Below, in pieces: positions 33,347 to 41,267 of a stretch of 64,000 nt of DNA. The notes beneath the pieces are model-generated. The model was not told where the DNA came from and made no database searches. It saw only the letters and a list, made by a program, of their open reading frames with translations. A program made the translations under genes and the position numbers. Positions within the stretch are counted from its first letter, which is position 1, and each line of letters begins with the position of its first letter. Source of the stretch: a virus; IMG/VR virus record IMGVR_UViG_3300003322_000571, positions 286,090-350,089 of that record, one strand, 5' to 3'.

Positions 33347-34141
33347 TTAAGCGTCTTCTGCTTCAATGTCTTCAGCCGCGATAATCCACGCTTTGACGAA
33401 TCCACTACGGAGAATGTCGTACTTTGTGAACAAGATGCTTGCAAAGTTACCTGTCCTCTCCATTACACGTAGTGCCTTAGGGAAGCCGGACTCGTCACCC
33501 TTCTTGCGAAGGTCCTTCTGTGGCAAGTCGCCTGCAAAGATCACACGACTGTTCTTACCGAGACGAGTCATGATCGTGTTGATTTCTTCCCAGTTCATGT
33601 TTTGACCTTCGTCAACAACAACGATTGCATTGTCCCATGTCAAGCCACGTGCAAACGACGTTGATTCGAACTGAACAATCTCAGCTTCCTTCATATCTTC
33701 ATACGTTGATGTACGACCGAATAGTTCCTTGAAGATGTTGACGTATGGCTTTTCATACACAGCCATCTTTTCTTCGTCTGTACCTGGCAAGTGGCCAATT
33801 TCACGGGCTGGGACAGCTGAGCGAACAATGATCAAACGTTCTGCATCTGTATCCGGATTGAGAATCTCGTTCATTGCAAGCCAGATAGCTCCCATCGTCT
33901 TACCTGTACCTGCAGAACCGTGAGCTGCAATATTGTCTCCGTTGAAGAATGCTTCATACATTTCACGAAGTGGAGGTGTGACGGGTTTGAGAACTTTCAG
34001 ATCATGGCGTGTCCATGTCTTACGCTTTGGTCCAGTTTCGATGGCCCTGCCGTTAGAGACAAGAGCTTGTTCGAGTTGAAATACATTGTTACGGTGTGAC
34101 TTGCTGCCGCGGAATGCCTTGAGGGCACGGTTTCTGGACAT
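33347..34141 (-). CDS. phoH: PhoH-like ATPase
   Basis: 264 residues. Walker A AHGSAGTGKTMGAIW near residue 74, VRSAVPAREIGHLPGT, LTWDNAIVVVDEGQNM (Walker B), then SRVIFAGDLPQKDL (motif III-like). PhoH is a superfamily-1 helicase-like ATPase common in large phages; role unclear, possibly RNA metabolism. Its leader carries a late-promoter-like site and an 8-bp hairpin (CATGCGGA/TCCGCATG, 34190-34210). Confidence 0.92.
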   Translation of the reverse strand: MSRNRALKAFRGSKSHRNNVFQLEQALVSNGRAIETGPKRKTWTRHDLKVLKPVTPPLREMYEAFFNGDNIAAHGSAGTGKTMGAIWLAMNEILNPDTDAERLIIVRSAVPAREIGHLPGTDEEKMAVYEKPYVNIFKELFGRTSTYEDMKEAEIVQFESTSFARGLTWDNAIVVVDEGQNMNWEEINTIMTRLGKNSRVIFAGDLPQKDLRKKGDESGFPKALRVMERTGNFASILFTKYDILRSGFVKAWIIAAEDIEAEDA

Positions 34142-34292
34142 AGGAATAGCCTCCTGGTGTTAGTGGAGTAGTTGCTTTGGGGGAGAGCATGCGGAAGGAC
34201 TCCGCATGTAGGGGCGGGCTGATGTGTGGAAAGCTGAGCGAAAGAGGATCGTCATTAACATCGTGCCGAGAAGTGAATTACTGAGGCAAACG

Positions 34293-34300
34293 TATTTATC
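34293..34300 (-). promoter_or_regulatory. Late-promoter-like site (GATAAATA)
   Basis: GTGATAAATACG on the minus strand, ~150 bases upstream of phoH. Confidence 0.45.
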
Positions 34301-34331
34301 ACTTCTGTTTTCTAACGGCCAAAACATACGA

Positions 34332-34356
34332 AAAGAGCGGGATATACCCGCTCTTT
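34332..34356 (-). terminator. Intrinsic terminator
   Basis: AAAGAGCGGG/CCCGCTCTTT stem with an ATATA loop, after the MazG-like gene. Confidence 0.8.
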
Positions 34357-34944
34357 TTAGCTCAACTTTTGTTCAAGCAGTCCACGCTCCGCTTCGACGT
34401 CACGATTGATTGTCGCTTCGGCGTTGAATGTCGCTCCTTTGTTGCGAGCGCGGAGTTTGGCAATATTAGTCTCCTGAACCTTTTCCCAATCACCACCAAG
34501 TGCATCGATTGCAATTGCGTGATACCAGTTCAAGTCACCGAGTTCTTCTAGAATGTTGACACCGTCAATAGGTTGTCCGCTGTGAATTGATTGCCACAGG
34601 GCTTCCAGCAATTCTACCGATTCAGTTGCCAAGCCGATAATGGCATGAGCAAGACGTGGATCAACTTGAGGAATTGCTACTGGTGCAGTAGCACTGGACA
34701 GTTGGACGTTCGTGTTTGCGTCGTTCAACAGCTGTGTGTTAATTGCAAGGCGTTGTTCACGCTGAGCGTACTTCGTTGCGTCTTTGGGAAGACCGTAGTA
34801 CGTGTCCTTCTTGATCACATCAAGAAGGTTGCCTGCAGCAATCACTGCTTGCAGGACGTTAACGAGACGGGTTGCATCTGTTACGAATGCTGGAAGACGG
34901 CTTTCGGTTTGAATGGCGGCTGCCGTGTATTCTTGCAGGTTCAT
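34357..34944 (-). CDS. MazG-like nucleotide pyrophosphohydrolase
   Basis: 195 residues. All-helical NTP-PPase motif in the second half: LATESVELLEALW (ExxE) and ILEELGDLNWYHA (EExxD). MazG-type enzymes hydrolyse (d)NTPs or ppGpp-like nucleotides to monophosphates. The N-terminal ~90 residues are extra helices. The leader contains the CATAACTATAACAA box. Confidence 0.75.
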   Translation of the reverse strand: MNLQEYTAAAIQTESRLPAFVTDATRLVNVLQAVIAAGNLLDVIKKDTYYGLPKDATKYAQREQRLAINTQLLNDANTNVQLSSATAPVAIPQVDPRLAHAIIGLATESVELLEALWQSIHSGQPIDGVNILEELGDLNWYHAIAIDALGGDWEKVQETNIAKLRARNKGATFNAEATINRDVEAERGLLEQKLS

Positions 34945-34955
34945 AAGAGTCCTTA

Positions 34956-34969
34956 TTGTTATAGTTATG
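34956..34969 (-). repeat. Shared leader box CATAACTATAACAA
   Basis: Second copy of the 14-mer found at 5024-5037, again just upstream of a ribosome-binding site. Confidence 0.45.
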
Positions 34970-35014
34970 GTGCTTATGATCTAGCAATCAGGAACGGGTC
35001 ACAACAGCAAAAGA

Positions 35015-35038
35015 AAAAGCCCACCGAAGTGGGCTTTT
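35015..35038. terminator. Intrinsic terminator after tRNA-Gly
   Basis: AAGCCCAC/GTGGGCTT stem with CGAA loop, A and T runs on either side. Confidence 0.85.
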
Positions 35039-35043
35039 GTTTG

Positions 35044-35116
35044 AGCGGGCAAAGAGACTCGAACTCTCGACATTCACCTTGGCAAGGTGATGCTCTACCA
35101 ACTGAGCTATACCCGC
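35044..35116 (-). tRNA. tRNA-Gly(GCC)
   Basis: Canonical cloverleaf: acceptor GCGGGTA, D-arm with AGTTGGTAGAGC, anticodon loop TTGCCAA, T-arm GAGAG-TTCGAGT-CTCTT. No CCA. Closely resembles bacterial tRNA-Gly. Isolated from the main array. Confidence 0.93.
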
Positions 35117-35173
35117 ATGAAGGTATATATGATTGGTCACTCGAAAGTCACCAATCATTTCCTTGGGTCACCG

Positions 35174-35761
35174 TCAATTCAGTTTGATTGGCTTGAGGAT
35201 ACGGCTATCCTTACCGACCATCTTTGACAAGAATTCCATTTGATCCGCAAGGATGTTGCGGTTCATCAGGATCAGATATTCAGCACGATTCGGTGTGTAC
35301 GGGACATACAACAGCTTCATACCTGCTTCTTCGAGCGTACGGTCATCCTTACGCTTGTTGCAGTTGCCGCAAGCAGTGACAACGTTTGTCCATACGTCAG
35401 GACCGCCCTTCGAACGTGCTTGGACATGGTCGCGAGTCAACTTTTCAGGCTTGAACTCACCACCGCAGTAAGCGCAGATATGCTGGTCACGACGGAACAG
35501 CGCTTTGTTCGTCAGTGTTGGAACACGGAACAAGCCCTTATCGCCAACTTCACCCTTGACCGCAATGATCGTGTTCATGTCCATGAACGATTGCGTACCT
35601 GTGATTCGGTTTTCACCACCATAAATGGTGAATTGCGATTCAGTAGGTGTCCACGCAACGAGATCCTTTGCGTAGTAGTACGCAGCGTCTTCGTACGAGA
35701 TCCAGCGGCATGGATTGCCGCCTGCGTCAAGTTGTAGGATTAGCGGGTGTTCTCTCGCCAT
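35174..35761 (-). CDS. HNH endonuclease
   Basis: About 195 residues. C-terminal HNH fold: ICAYCGGEF, LTRDHVQARSKGG, NVVTACGNCNKRK, with two CxxC zinc knuckles. The N-terminal ~90 residues are unrelated and may bind DNA. This layout is common in bacterial and phage HNH nucleases (McrA type). AAAGGAG precedes two consecutive ATGs. A free-standing nuclease downstream of which lies tRNA-Gly. Confidence 0.82.
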   Translation of the reverse strand: MAREHPLILQLDAGGNPCRWISYEDAAYYYAKDLVAWTPTESQFTIYGGENRITGTQSFMDMNTIIAVKGEVGDKGLFRVPTLTNKALFRRDQHICAYCGGEFKPEKLTRDHVQARSKGGPDVWTNVVTACGNCNKRKDDRTLEEAGMKLLYVPYTPNRAEYLILMNRNILADQMEFLSKMVGKDSRILKPIKLN

Positions 35762-35856
35762 CATAGTTCTCCTTTGGGGGGTTGGGGGTTTAACACCGCT
35801 TGTATTTACAGTATTAACTTCCCCACTATCCCGCTTAGTTACCTTTTTATCAACAG

Positions 35857-36162
35857 TTACTCTTTCAGTAATGAGTAACGACGTAGTGGTCGACGGCGTT
35901 CACCACTGAGAGGTTCAGTAGCAATTGCTGTGTAGCCAGTGTCGTAATCAGGCTCGTAAAACATCCGGTACTTGATACCATTTTGGTCCAAGTGTGCAGC
36001 TGCTTTAAGCAAGTCCTGTTCGTTGTTGATCCCGAGCAGCGCCATATGTGAGTGACGACCAAAGTGTTCACCCGCCTCATGTGCTGCATGAGCTGTTTGC
36101 ACGATTCGCTGAGGACCAGTAAGGTCCTTGCGAATGAACAAATACGTATACGGCGTTTCCAT
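35857..36162 (-). CDS. PTH2-like peptidyl-tRNA hydrolase family protein
   Basis: 101 residues. LFIRKDLTGPQRIVQTAHAAHEAG near the start matches the PTH2 pattern (basic loop, Q-x-x-HA helix); later RMFYEPDYDTGYTAIATEPL matches the C-terminal strand region. PTH2 releases peptides from peptidyl-tRNA, which would complement the tmRNA and tRNA set. The usual catalytic Asp/Lys positions were not individually verified. Confidence 0.6.
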   Translation of the reverse strand: METPYTYLFIRKDLTGPQRIVQTAHAAHEAGEHFGRHSHMALLGINNEQDLLKAAAHLDQNGIKYRMFYEPDYDTGYTAIATEPLSGERRRPLRRYSLLKE

Positions 36163-36163
36163 G

Positions 36164-36496
36164 TTAGTTCGAATTCATCAGAGCACCATACAGGCGCTTG
36201 AATTCTTCGTCTGGAATGTCGAAGCCGTACGTCTTCTGAAACTGTTCCCTGTTACGCAATCCACCGTACTGCAGGTTGCCCTTGGCAGTAAGGTATGAGT
36301 AACGGGGATTTGTTCCGTTGGTCAGCTTGGTTTTGTTGGTGACAGCCGTGAATCCACGATCAGCAGGCAACTGACGAATCAAATTGTGCAAGACAATTTC
36401 AGACGGCGTCAACGAACGTTGAGCAGCTAGAGCGTGGAAACGGTTACGAAGAGCGCGGAACGATTCGCGCGAGAGGAATGTAGTATCGAAAGTCAT
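36164..36496 (-). CDS. Hypothetical protein (110 aa)
   Basis: The start at 36496 has GGAG six bases upstream. Mixed helix and sheet with RFHALAAQRSLTPSEIVLHN. Unknown. Its ATG overlaps (ATGA) the stop of a small frame containing an internal TAG (see 36494-36603). Confidence 0.6.
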   Translation of the reverse strand: MTFDTTFLSRESFRALRNRFHALAAQRSLTPSEIVLHNLIRQLPADRGFTAVTNKTKLTNGTNPRYSYLTAKGNLQYGGLRNREQFQKTYGFDIPDEEFKRLYGALMNSN

Positions 36497-36603
36497 GTTA
36501 ATCTCCAAAAGTTAATGTTCACATTGCATGTACACGGACAAACGTCCGAAACTTTGGGATTAACAGGTGGGCCGGTTGAGCGGCAGATCTACAGCTTGGT
36601 CAT
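36494..36603 (-). other. Possible small gene with in-frame TAG at codon 5
   Basis: A strong AAGGAG lies eight bases before ATG 36603. The frame reads MTKL, then TAG, then 31 sense codons to a TGA that overlaps the next start (ATGA). If TAG is read as sense it encodes ~36 residues with a CPCTC cluster; otherwise it is a 4-codon leader. Chance openness of 31 codons is not negligible. Confidence 0.25.
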
Positions 36604-36645
36604 GAGGATTGCTCCTTGGTTAGTGATGATGTCAGTATATATGCG

Positions 36646-37032
36646 TTAGTTACTTTTAGCAACCTGGTTGGGGTGAAATGGGTTGATGATGCCGTGAATT
36701 GTGATTTCGCTTTTTGACATATCTTTGCGAACACCAATAAACATTTCTGTAATTGCATATGCTTCGTATGCAATCATTTCGTCGACATCATGATATACAG
36801 CGATTGGCTCAAGATCGAAGTCTTCAATCAATGTGTACATCATACCGCTTTGGAAGTCATCGAATTGACCCCACTTCGGTTCCGTCAACGTTGGGAACAG
36901 TTGTTTCCATTCCTCTTGTTGCTCACGTGTTCCAAACAGTAGTTCATGTTCACGTTGGGTAAGTTTGTTCAACTGGTCCGCCTTCAGGGTAGTGATCAAT
37001 GATTTCATTGACAGTGAATTGGTCACTGCCAA
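36646..37032 (-). CDS. Hypothetical protein (~120-128 aa)
   Basis: Acidic, with FQSGMMYTLIEDFDLEPIAVYHDVDEM. Start uncertain: TTG 37032 has GGAG but only three bases away; ATG 37008 has none. Overlaps the next gene upstream. Unknown. Confidence 0.5.
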   Translation of the reverse strand: MAVTNSLSMKSLITTLKADQLNKLTQREHELLFGTREQQEEWKQLFPTLTEPKWGQFDDFQSGMMYTLIEDFDLEPIAVYHDVDEMIAYEAYAITEMFIGVRKDMSKSEITIHGIINPFHPNQVAKSN

Positions 37033-37261
37033 TAGCTCCGATTAACTGGTAATATTTTCCGTCGACCTTATAGCAGATATCCCAAGCTTGGAGAGAGGAG
37101 CCTTGATGGAACGGTTCAATTGACTGCTGATCAATTGCCTCGAGTACTTTGGTACGTGTTGCTTGATCGACTTCAACTTCTTCAAACCGAGCGATCGTTT
37201 TGCGAGCCCACTCGGAGATCCGATGTTGTTCATCTTTCGTTAGTTCGTCCCACGTCTTCAT
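36950..37261 (-). CDS. Hypothetical protein (103 aa)
   Basis: The ATG overlaps the prs stop (TGATG), so it is translated with prs. Helical N-terminus (HRISEWARKTIARFEEVEV) and a beta-rich second half. Unknown. Confidence 0.6.
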   Translation of the reverse strand: MKTWDELTKDEQHRISEWARKTIARFEEVEVDQATRTKVLEAIDQQSIEPFHQGSSLQAWDICYKVDGKYYQLIGAIGSDQFTVNEIIDHYPEGGPVEQTYPT

Positions 37262-38274
37262 CACTTATCCATGATTTCCGAAATTGAACGACCGGTGTGA
37301 ATTCGGTTGATTGCCTCTGCGAGAGTATGTGCACAGCTGATCTGACGAACTTTCGACTTACTTTGAACGATCGTTGCTTCTTCGCGATCGTCCTCAGAAA
37401 TCTGAATCAGATTGACCGTTTCGAATTCAGAACGAAGCGGAATCGAGTCAGTGACAATCAGTTCTTCCAATAGGCTATTGTTCAGATTCTCGACAGCTGC
37501 GCCTGACAAAACACCGTGAGTTGCATACGCGATCACTCGGCGAGCACCGCCACGTTCAATAAGTGCGTTAGCAGCTTTAGCAAGAGTACCAGCGGTATCG
37601 ACCATGTCGTCAATAATGATGCAAGTGCGGTCGGTAACATCACCAATGATGTTCATCACTTCGGACACGTTTGCCTTCGGCCGACGCTTATCAACGATTG
37701 CAAGATCGATATCCTGTGCTAGTTTTGCAACATGCCGCGCACGCGCGACGCCACCAACGTCAGGAGAAACGATGATCGGATTTTCATCACGCCACTTGTG
37801 ATAGATGTCCGACACGAACAAATTGCTTGCAGTCAGATTGTCAACGGGAATGTGAAAGAAGCCTTGGATCTGTGTTGCATGCAGGTCAATCACCATTACA
37901 TGATCGACACCTGCACTTTGCAGAATGTCTGCAGTAACACGAGCAGAGATTGGAACGCGACTGAAACCCGGCCGGCGATCTTGCCGTGCATATCCGTAAT
38001 AAGGAATGACAGCAATCACTTTCTGTGCAGCTGAACGCTTGAGGGCGTCTGCCATTAGAGCAAGTTCCATCAGCGTATCGTTCGCAGGAGCACACGTTGG
38101 TTGAATCACATATGCATGGCAGCCACGAACGTTGTCACGAAGTTCGACACGAATCTCACCATCACTGAAGCGAGTGACTTCTGTTCGTTCCAGTTTGACG
38201 CCCAGTTTTTTCGCGACACCTTCGGCCAGTTTCGGGTTTGCAGTTCCCGCAAACAACTTCATTTCACCATTCAT
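37261..38274 (-). CDS. prs: Ribose-phosphate pyrophosphokinase (PRPP synthetase)
   Basis: About 337 residues from the ATG at 38274 (GGAG six bases upstream); the in-frame ATG at 38307 lacks a site. Full bacterial Prs layout: RFSDGEIRVEL, YYGYARQDRRP, VIDLHATQIQGFFHIPVDNL, VDKRRPKANVSEVMNIIGDV, PRPP loop CIIIDDMVDTAGTL, and ATHGVLSG. It makes PRPP from ribose-5-phosphate and ATP for NAD and nucleotide synthesis. Very close to bacterial enzymes, so probably acquired from a host. Relatives include the Adps enzyme of phage NAD-reconstitution pathways. Its ribosome-binding site is held in a hairpin. Confidence 0.93.
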   Translation of the reverse strand: MNGEMKLFAGTANPKLAEGVAKKLGVKLERTEVTRFSDGEIRVELRDNVRGCHAYVIQPTCAPANDTLMELALMADALKRSAAQKVIAVIPYYGYARQDRRPGFSRVPISARVTADILQSAGVDHVMVIDLHATQIQGFFHIPVDNLTASNLFVSDIYHKWRDENPIIVSPDVGGVARARHVAKLAQDIDLAIVDKRRPKANVSEVMNIIGDVTDRTCIIIDDMVDTAGTLAKAANALIERGGARRVIAYATHGVLSGAAVENLNNSLLEELIVTDSIPLRSEFETVNLIQISEDDREEATIVQSKSKVRQISCAHTLAEAINRIHTGRSISEIMDK

Positions 38275-38279
38275 ATATT

Positions 38280-38301
38280 GCTCCAGATCACTTTTTGGAG
38301 C
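38280..38301 (-). promoter_or_regulatory. prs leader hairpin burying the ribosome-binding site
   Basis: GCTCCA pairs with TGGAGC across ten bases; the GGAG used by prs is in the 3' arm, five bases before the ATG. Confidence 0.5.
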
Positions 38302-38314
38302 GTGCATATTACAC

Positions 38315-38328
38315 GGTGAATTTTCACC
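38315..38328. promoter_or_regulatory. 14-bp palindrome, operator candidate
   Basis: GGTGAATTTTCACC, a perfect palindrome in the divergent region between prs (minus) and the muramidase (plus). Confidence 0.45.
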
Positions 38329-38397
38329 TTAAAACGAGCTTGAGTTGCTATATACATTAGCAAAGCACGTGTTTTACACACATATACAGGAGCTACA

Positions 38398-38967
38398 ATG
38401 GCAAGTTTTGACAAAGCGATTCCAGTCATCCTCCAACATGAGGGCGGATGGGTGAATAATCCAAATGATCCAGGTGGAGCAACGAACTACGGCATCTCAC
38501 TTCGTTTCTTGGCAGAACATCCGGAAGACGGTGACTTTGATGGAGACGGTGATGTTGATGCTGAGGACATCAAAGGAATGTCTGTGGACGATGCTAAGAA
38601 AATCTACAACAAGTACTGGTGGGTTAAGTACGGCTACGGCAAGTTGAACGATCAGACGATTGCTACAAAAGTATTTGACTTTTCTGTTAATATGGGAGCA
38701 TCACGTGCTCACAAACTTCTTCAGCAAGCTCTCAATAAGGCTTTTGGTTTGAAGTTGACAGTTGACGGGATCCTTGGTCCTGCGTCATTCAGCGTACTCA
38801 ATTCAATTGCTGATGGTGACCAAGAACAGAAACTGATCACTGCTTATTGTAATGAAGCGTGGGCATTCTACCAAGGTTTGGTAGCTAATAACCCTAAACT
38901 CGCTGTGTTCCAAAAAGGCTGGAAGAATCGCGCGTACAGCATCTCTGTTGCAAATACGTATAGTTGA
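38398..38967 (+). CDS. Glycoside hydrolase 108 muramidase (endolysin) with Ca-binding-like insert
   Basis: 189 residues. ILQHEGGWVNNPNDPGGATNYGIS carries the catalytic E-G-G motif of GH108 N-acetylmuramidases; the second half is a peptidoglycan-binding region (LTVDGILGPASF). Residues ~47-58 (GDFDGDGDVDAEDIKGM) form a DxDxDG EF-hand/dockerin-like loop inside the catalytic domain. It degrades the cell wall at lysis. CAGGAGC precedes the ATG. A terminator follows at once. Confidence 0.9.
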   Translation: MASFDKAIPVILQHEGGWVNNPNDPGGATNYGISLRFLAEHPEDGDFDGDGDVDAEDIKGMSVDDAKKIYNKYWWVKYGYGKLNDQTIATKVFDFSVNMGASRAHKLLQQALNKAFGLKLTVDGILGPASFSVLNSIADGDQEQKLITAYCNEAWAFYQGLVANNPKLAVFQKGWKNRAYSISVANTYS

Positions 38968-38993
38968 TTTGGTCAGTTGATGTGATCTAATAT

Positions 38994-39025
38994 AGCCTCC
39001 AACATCTAATATTGGAGGCTTTTTT
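38994..39025 (+). terminator. Terminator that doubles as ribosome-binding leader
   Basis: GCCTCCAA, loop CATCTAATA, TTGGAGGC, then six T directly before ATG 39026. The 3' arm contains the GGAGG used by the next gene. Shares its loop and layout with the ligA leader. Confidence 0.7.
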
Positions 39026-39481
39026 ATGCCTGATTTTCCTACGTCTGTAGTGTTCCGCAAGTCTGATATCGGTATCGATATCGATGCTGTGGAGAAGCAC
39101 TATAACGCCACATTTGTTGGTGACTTTTGCTTGAAAGACCGCAATGGTCAATATGTCGAGCGAACTGTCGCTATCTTCTGGCAAGAGAAACCTCCTGTAG
39201 AAGGCTATAGTCATTATTTCGGTTTGCTAGTCAATATGAATGGCAATTTGGTAATCACATCCGGTCAATCGGCGTTTGACAAGGAGATTACTGCGCTCGT
39301 CACACCAGCGGGTGAAGTAGTATACAGCCGTCACCGTTGGGATTGTCGACAAGCTGAGACAGCCGGTTTCATGATCGACGGTGGTCGTGATTACACACGA
39401 ATTGTCGGTGATATTGGTCAGAGCCGTTGGGCTACACTCAAAATTGATGGTCCAACGATTAACATCGAGTACGCACCATGA
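39026..39481 (+). CDS. Hypothetical protein (151 aa)
   Basis: Beta-rich (VAIFWQEKPP, HYFGLLVNMNGNLVITSG) with a charged middle. Its start lies directly after the terminator-like hairpin holding its GGAGG. Its stop overlaps the coaE start (ATGA), so it is the first gene of the CoA operon. Not recognised. Confidence 0.65.
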   Translation: MPDFPTSVVFRKSDIGIDIDAVEKHYNATFVGDFCLKDRNGQYVERTVAIFWQEKPPVEGYSHYFGLLVNMNGNLVITSGQSAFDKEITALVTPAGEVVYSRHRWDCRQAETAGFMIDGGRDYTRIVGDIGQSRWATLKIDGPTINIEYAP

Positions 39482-40053
39482 AAATCGTCATCACAGGTAA
39501 CATTGGTTGCGGTAAGTCAACAGCGACTCGCGTAATCCATAGGATGCTGCCTGATTACTATCTGTTTGATTTTGATCATGTCGTGGCTAGTTTATATAGC
39601 GACGAAATTGTCCGAATGCAGCTGATCAATGCGTTTGGTACAGCAGATAAAGGACAAATCAGTGATATTGTGCATGCTGATCAAAAAGCAATGTTAAAAT
39701 TGCGCAGTATTACTGATGCAGCTATTTTGACCGCAATTTACTCAGCGAATAAAAGGGTTGATGTTATTTTTGACATCCCTTTGTATTTTGAGTTCAATGA
39801 TCTAATGCGTCTTAACCCTGACGCAGTTATTTGTGTCACTGCTGACGAAGCCAGTCAGATTGAGCGCGTAAAGGCGCGCAGCGGATTCTCTGAGGAAAAG
39901 ATTCGGTCTATCATTGCAAAACAGCTTCCTCAAGACGAGAAAGTTGCCAGAAGTGATTACCTTCTGCATAATGATGCTCCTTCAGCAGAAGTATTTGAGC
40001 AGGATGTCGCTGAGTTTATTGTGTTTCACCAAAACTTTGGATTTTTACGATGA
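39478..40053 (+). CDS. coaE: Dephospho-CoA kinase-like protein
   Basis: 191 residues. P-loop VITGNIGCGKSTATRVI at the start, then LFDFDHVVASLY (the DxD of CoaE), a central Arg/Lys lid region, and IFDIPLYFE, which matches the CoaE pattern of a strand followed by VxxPLLFE. It phosphorylates dephospho-CoA to CoA. It overlaps coaD by four bases, placing the last two steps of CoA synthesis side by side. A deoxynucleotide kinase is the alternative but less likely given the partner. Confidence 0.78.
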   Translation: MKIVITGNIGCGKSTATRVIHRMLPDYYLFDFDHVVASLYSDEIVRMQLINAFGTADKGQISDIVHADQKAMLKLRSITDAAILTAIYSANKRVDVIFDIPLYFEFNDLMRLNPDAVICVTADEASQIERVKARSGFSEEKIRSIIAKQLPQDEKVARSDYLLHNDAPSAEVFEQDVAEFIVFHQNFGFLR

Positions 40054-40577
40054 AAACAGGTGTGATTGCTGGATCGTTTGATCCAATTACGAATGGTCAT
40101 CTTGGCTTGATTCATCAGGCTATTATGGCTGTTGACAAACTTCATATTGTTGTTGGCCACAATCCAACGAAGAAGTACATGTTTACCAGTGAAGAACGTC
40201 AGAAACTGATTCAAGATGTTCTTTTTCACAAATATGGTGAAGTTGCCGCCAAGGACATCAAGGTTGTGATTGCTGAACACGAATTGCTCGTCAATTATGC
40301 AGCTCGTGTTGGGGCGAGGTATTTGATCCGTGGTATTCGTAACGGTGCTGATTATCAGTACGAAGCGGAAATGGAACGGATTAATAAGGATATCAATCCG
40401 AGCATTGAAACGATGTTCTTTATGCCGACTCCTCGTATGTCGCAAATTAGCTCGTCGTCAGTTAAGGGACTTGTTGATTTCGAAGGCGCTGAGTCAACTG
40501 TTAAGAAATATGTGCACTCGATCGTGTACAAAGCAATGAAAGAGAAGATCAAACATGAGCGACAATCAAAGCGATAA
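40050..40577 (+). CDS. coaD: Phosphopantetheine adenylyltransferase
   Basis: 175 residues. Nucleotidyltransferase motif GSFDPITNGHLGLI, VVGHNPTKKYMF, YLIRGIRNGADYQYEAEMERIN (RGxR and the family's NxxL/ME motif), and MSQISSSSVKGL near the end. It adenylates 4'-phosphopantetheine to dephospho-CoA. Length and motifs match bacterial CoaD closely. Ends with a basic tail (KEKIKHERQSKR). Confidence 0.9.
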   Translation: MKTGVIAGSFDPITNGHLGLIHQAIMAVDKLHIVVGHNPTKKYMFTSEERQKLIQDVLFHKYGEVAAKDIKVVIAEHELLVNYAARVGARYLIRGIRNGADYQYEAEMERINKDINPSIETMFFMPTPRMSQISSSSVKGLVDFEGAESTVKKYVHSIVYKAMKEKIKHERQSKR

Positions 40578-41067
40578 TTCTTCGTGGAGTGACTACACGG
40601 TTTATCCTAATCATCTTCATGCTATGCATCGTCGCAGTGAGGAGATTCAGAAGGAGTCGTGGCTCAATCTCAAAACCGATCCGAAGGTACTCGACAAAAT
40701 CGAACGAGCTGTCGAACAATCTCGACCGATGTTCACTCGCGAAACTGACACAAAGTACAATGCAGAACACGCTCTTCGTGAACTGCCTGACTTCGGCACG
40801 ATTAAGGTGGTCAAGTTGACGCCTAACACGTTCAAGCTAATGGACTCTGCAGTGTCGTACTGGGTGTTCAATTCGTACGGTGTTGGGATTGACGTACCGA
40901 CAGGTATCAACATTCTGCACCTACCTAAAGGACTTCAAGACGTTGATCAGTACCTCGAAAGCGGTATGTTTAACAATGCTGTGATTTACGTTATTGGTCG
41001 TGCTGAAGATGTATTCCGGTTGCAGCAACGATTCCCTAACCTCGACATTACGTTGTTGTTCGTATGA
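40555..41067 (+). CDS. Hypothetical protein (170 aa)
   Basis: Overlaps the coaD end by 23 bases. The N-terminal half is charged; the C-terminal half is alpha/beta (SYWVFNSYGVGIDVP, AVIYVIGRAEDVFRLQQ). Unknown. Confidence 0.6.
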   Translation: MSDNQSDNSSWSDYTVYPNHLHAMHRRSEEIQKESWLNLKTDPKVLDKIERAVEQSRPMFTRETDTKYNAEHALRELPDFGTIKVVKLTPNTFKLMDSAVSYWVFNSYGVGIDVPTGINILHLPKGLQDVDQYLESGMFNNAVIYVIGRAEDVFRLQQRFPNLDITLLFV

Positions 41068-41267
41068 GTATCTGTAGTGCTCATCGCGTAGCGCGAGATG
41101 ACTGTCCTCAATGCCAGGCAACGATCTATGATTTGATTCCAAACTTCGATCAGTTGCTTGCAGAGGCGGAAGCGTCAGGAAAGACGACTTGCCATTGTGG
41201 GTTCACTTACTACAACACAACTCCCTCTTGCCCTAAGTGTTGCAGAGGTTCACCTAAAGTAGAATAA
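41064..41267 (+). CDS. Small zinc-ribbon protein (67 aa)
   Basis: Two Cys pairs: DCPQCQ near residue 14 and CHCGF/CPKCC near the end. ATGA overlap with the previous gene. Unknown. Confidence 0.6.
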   Translation: MSICSAHRVARDDCPQCQATIYDLIPNFDQLLAEAEASGKTTCHCGFTYYNTTPSCPKCCRGSPKVE

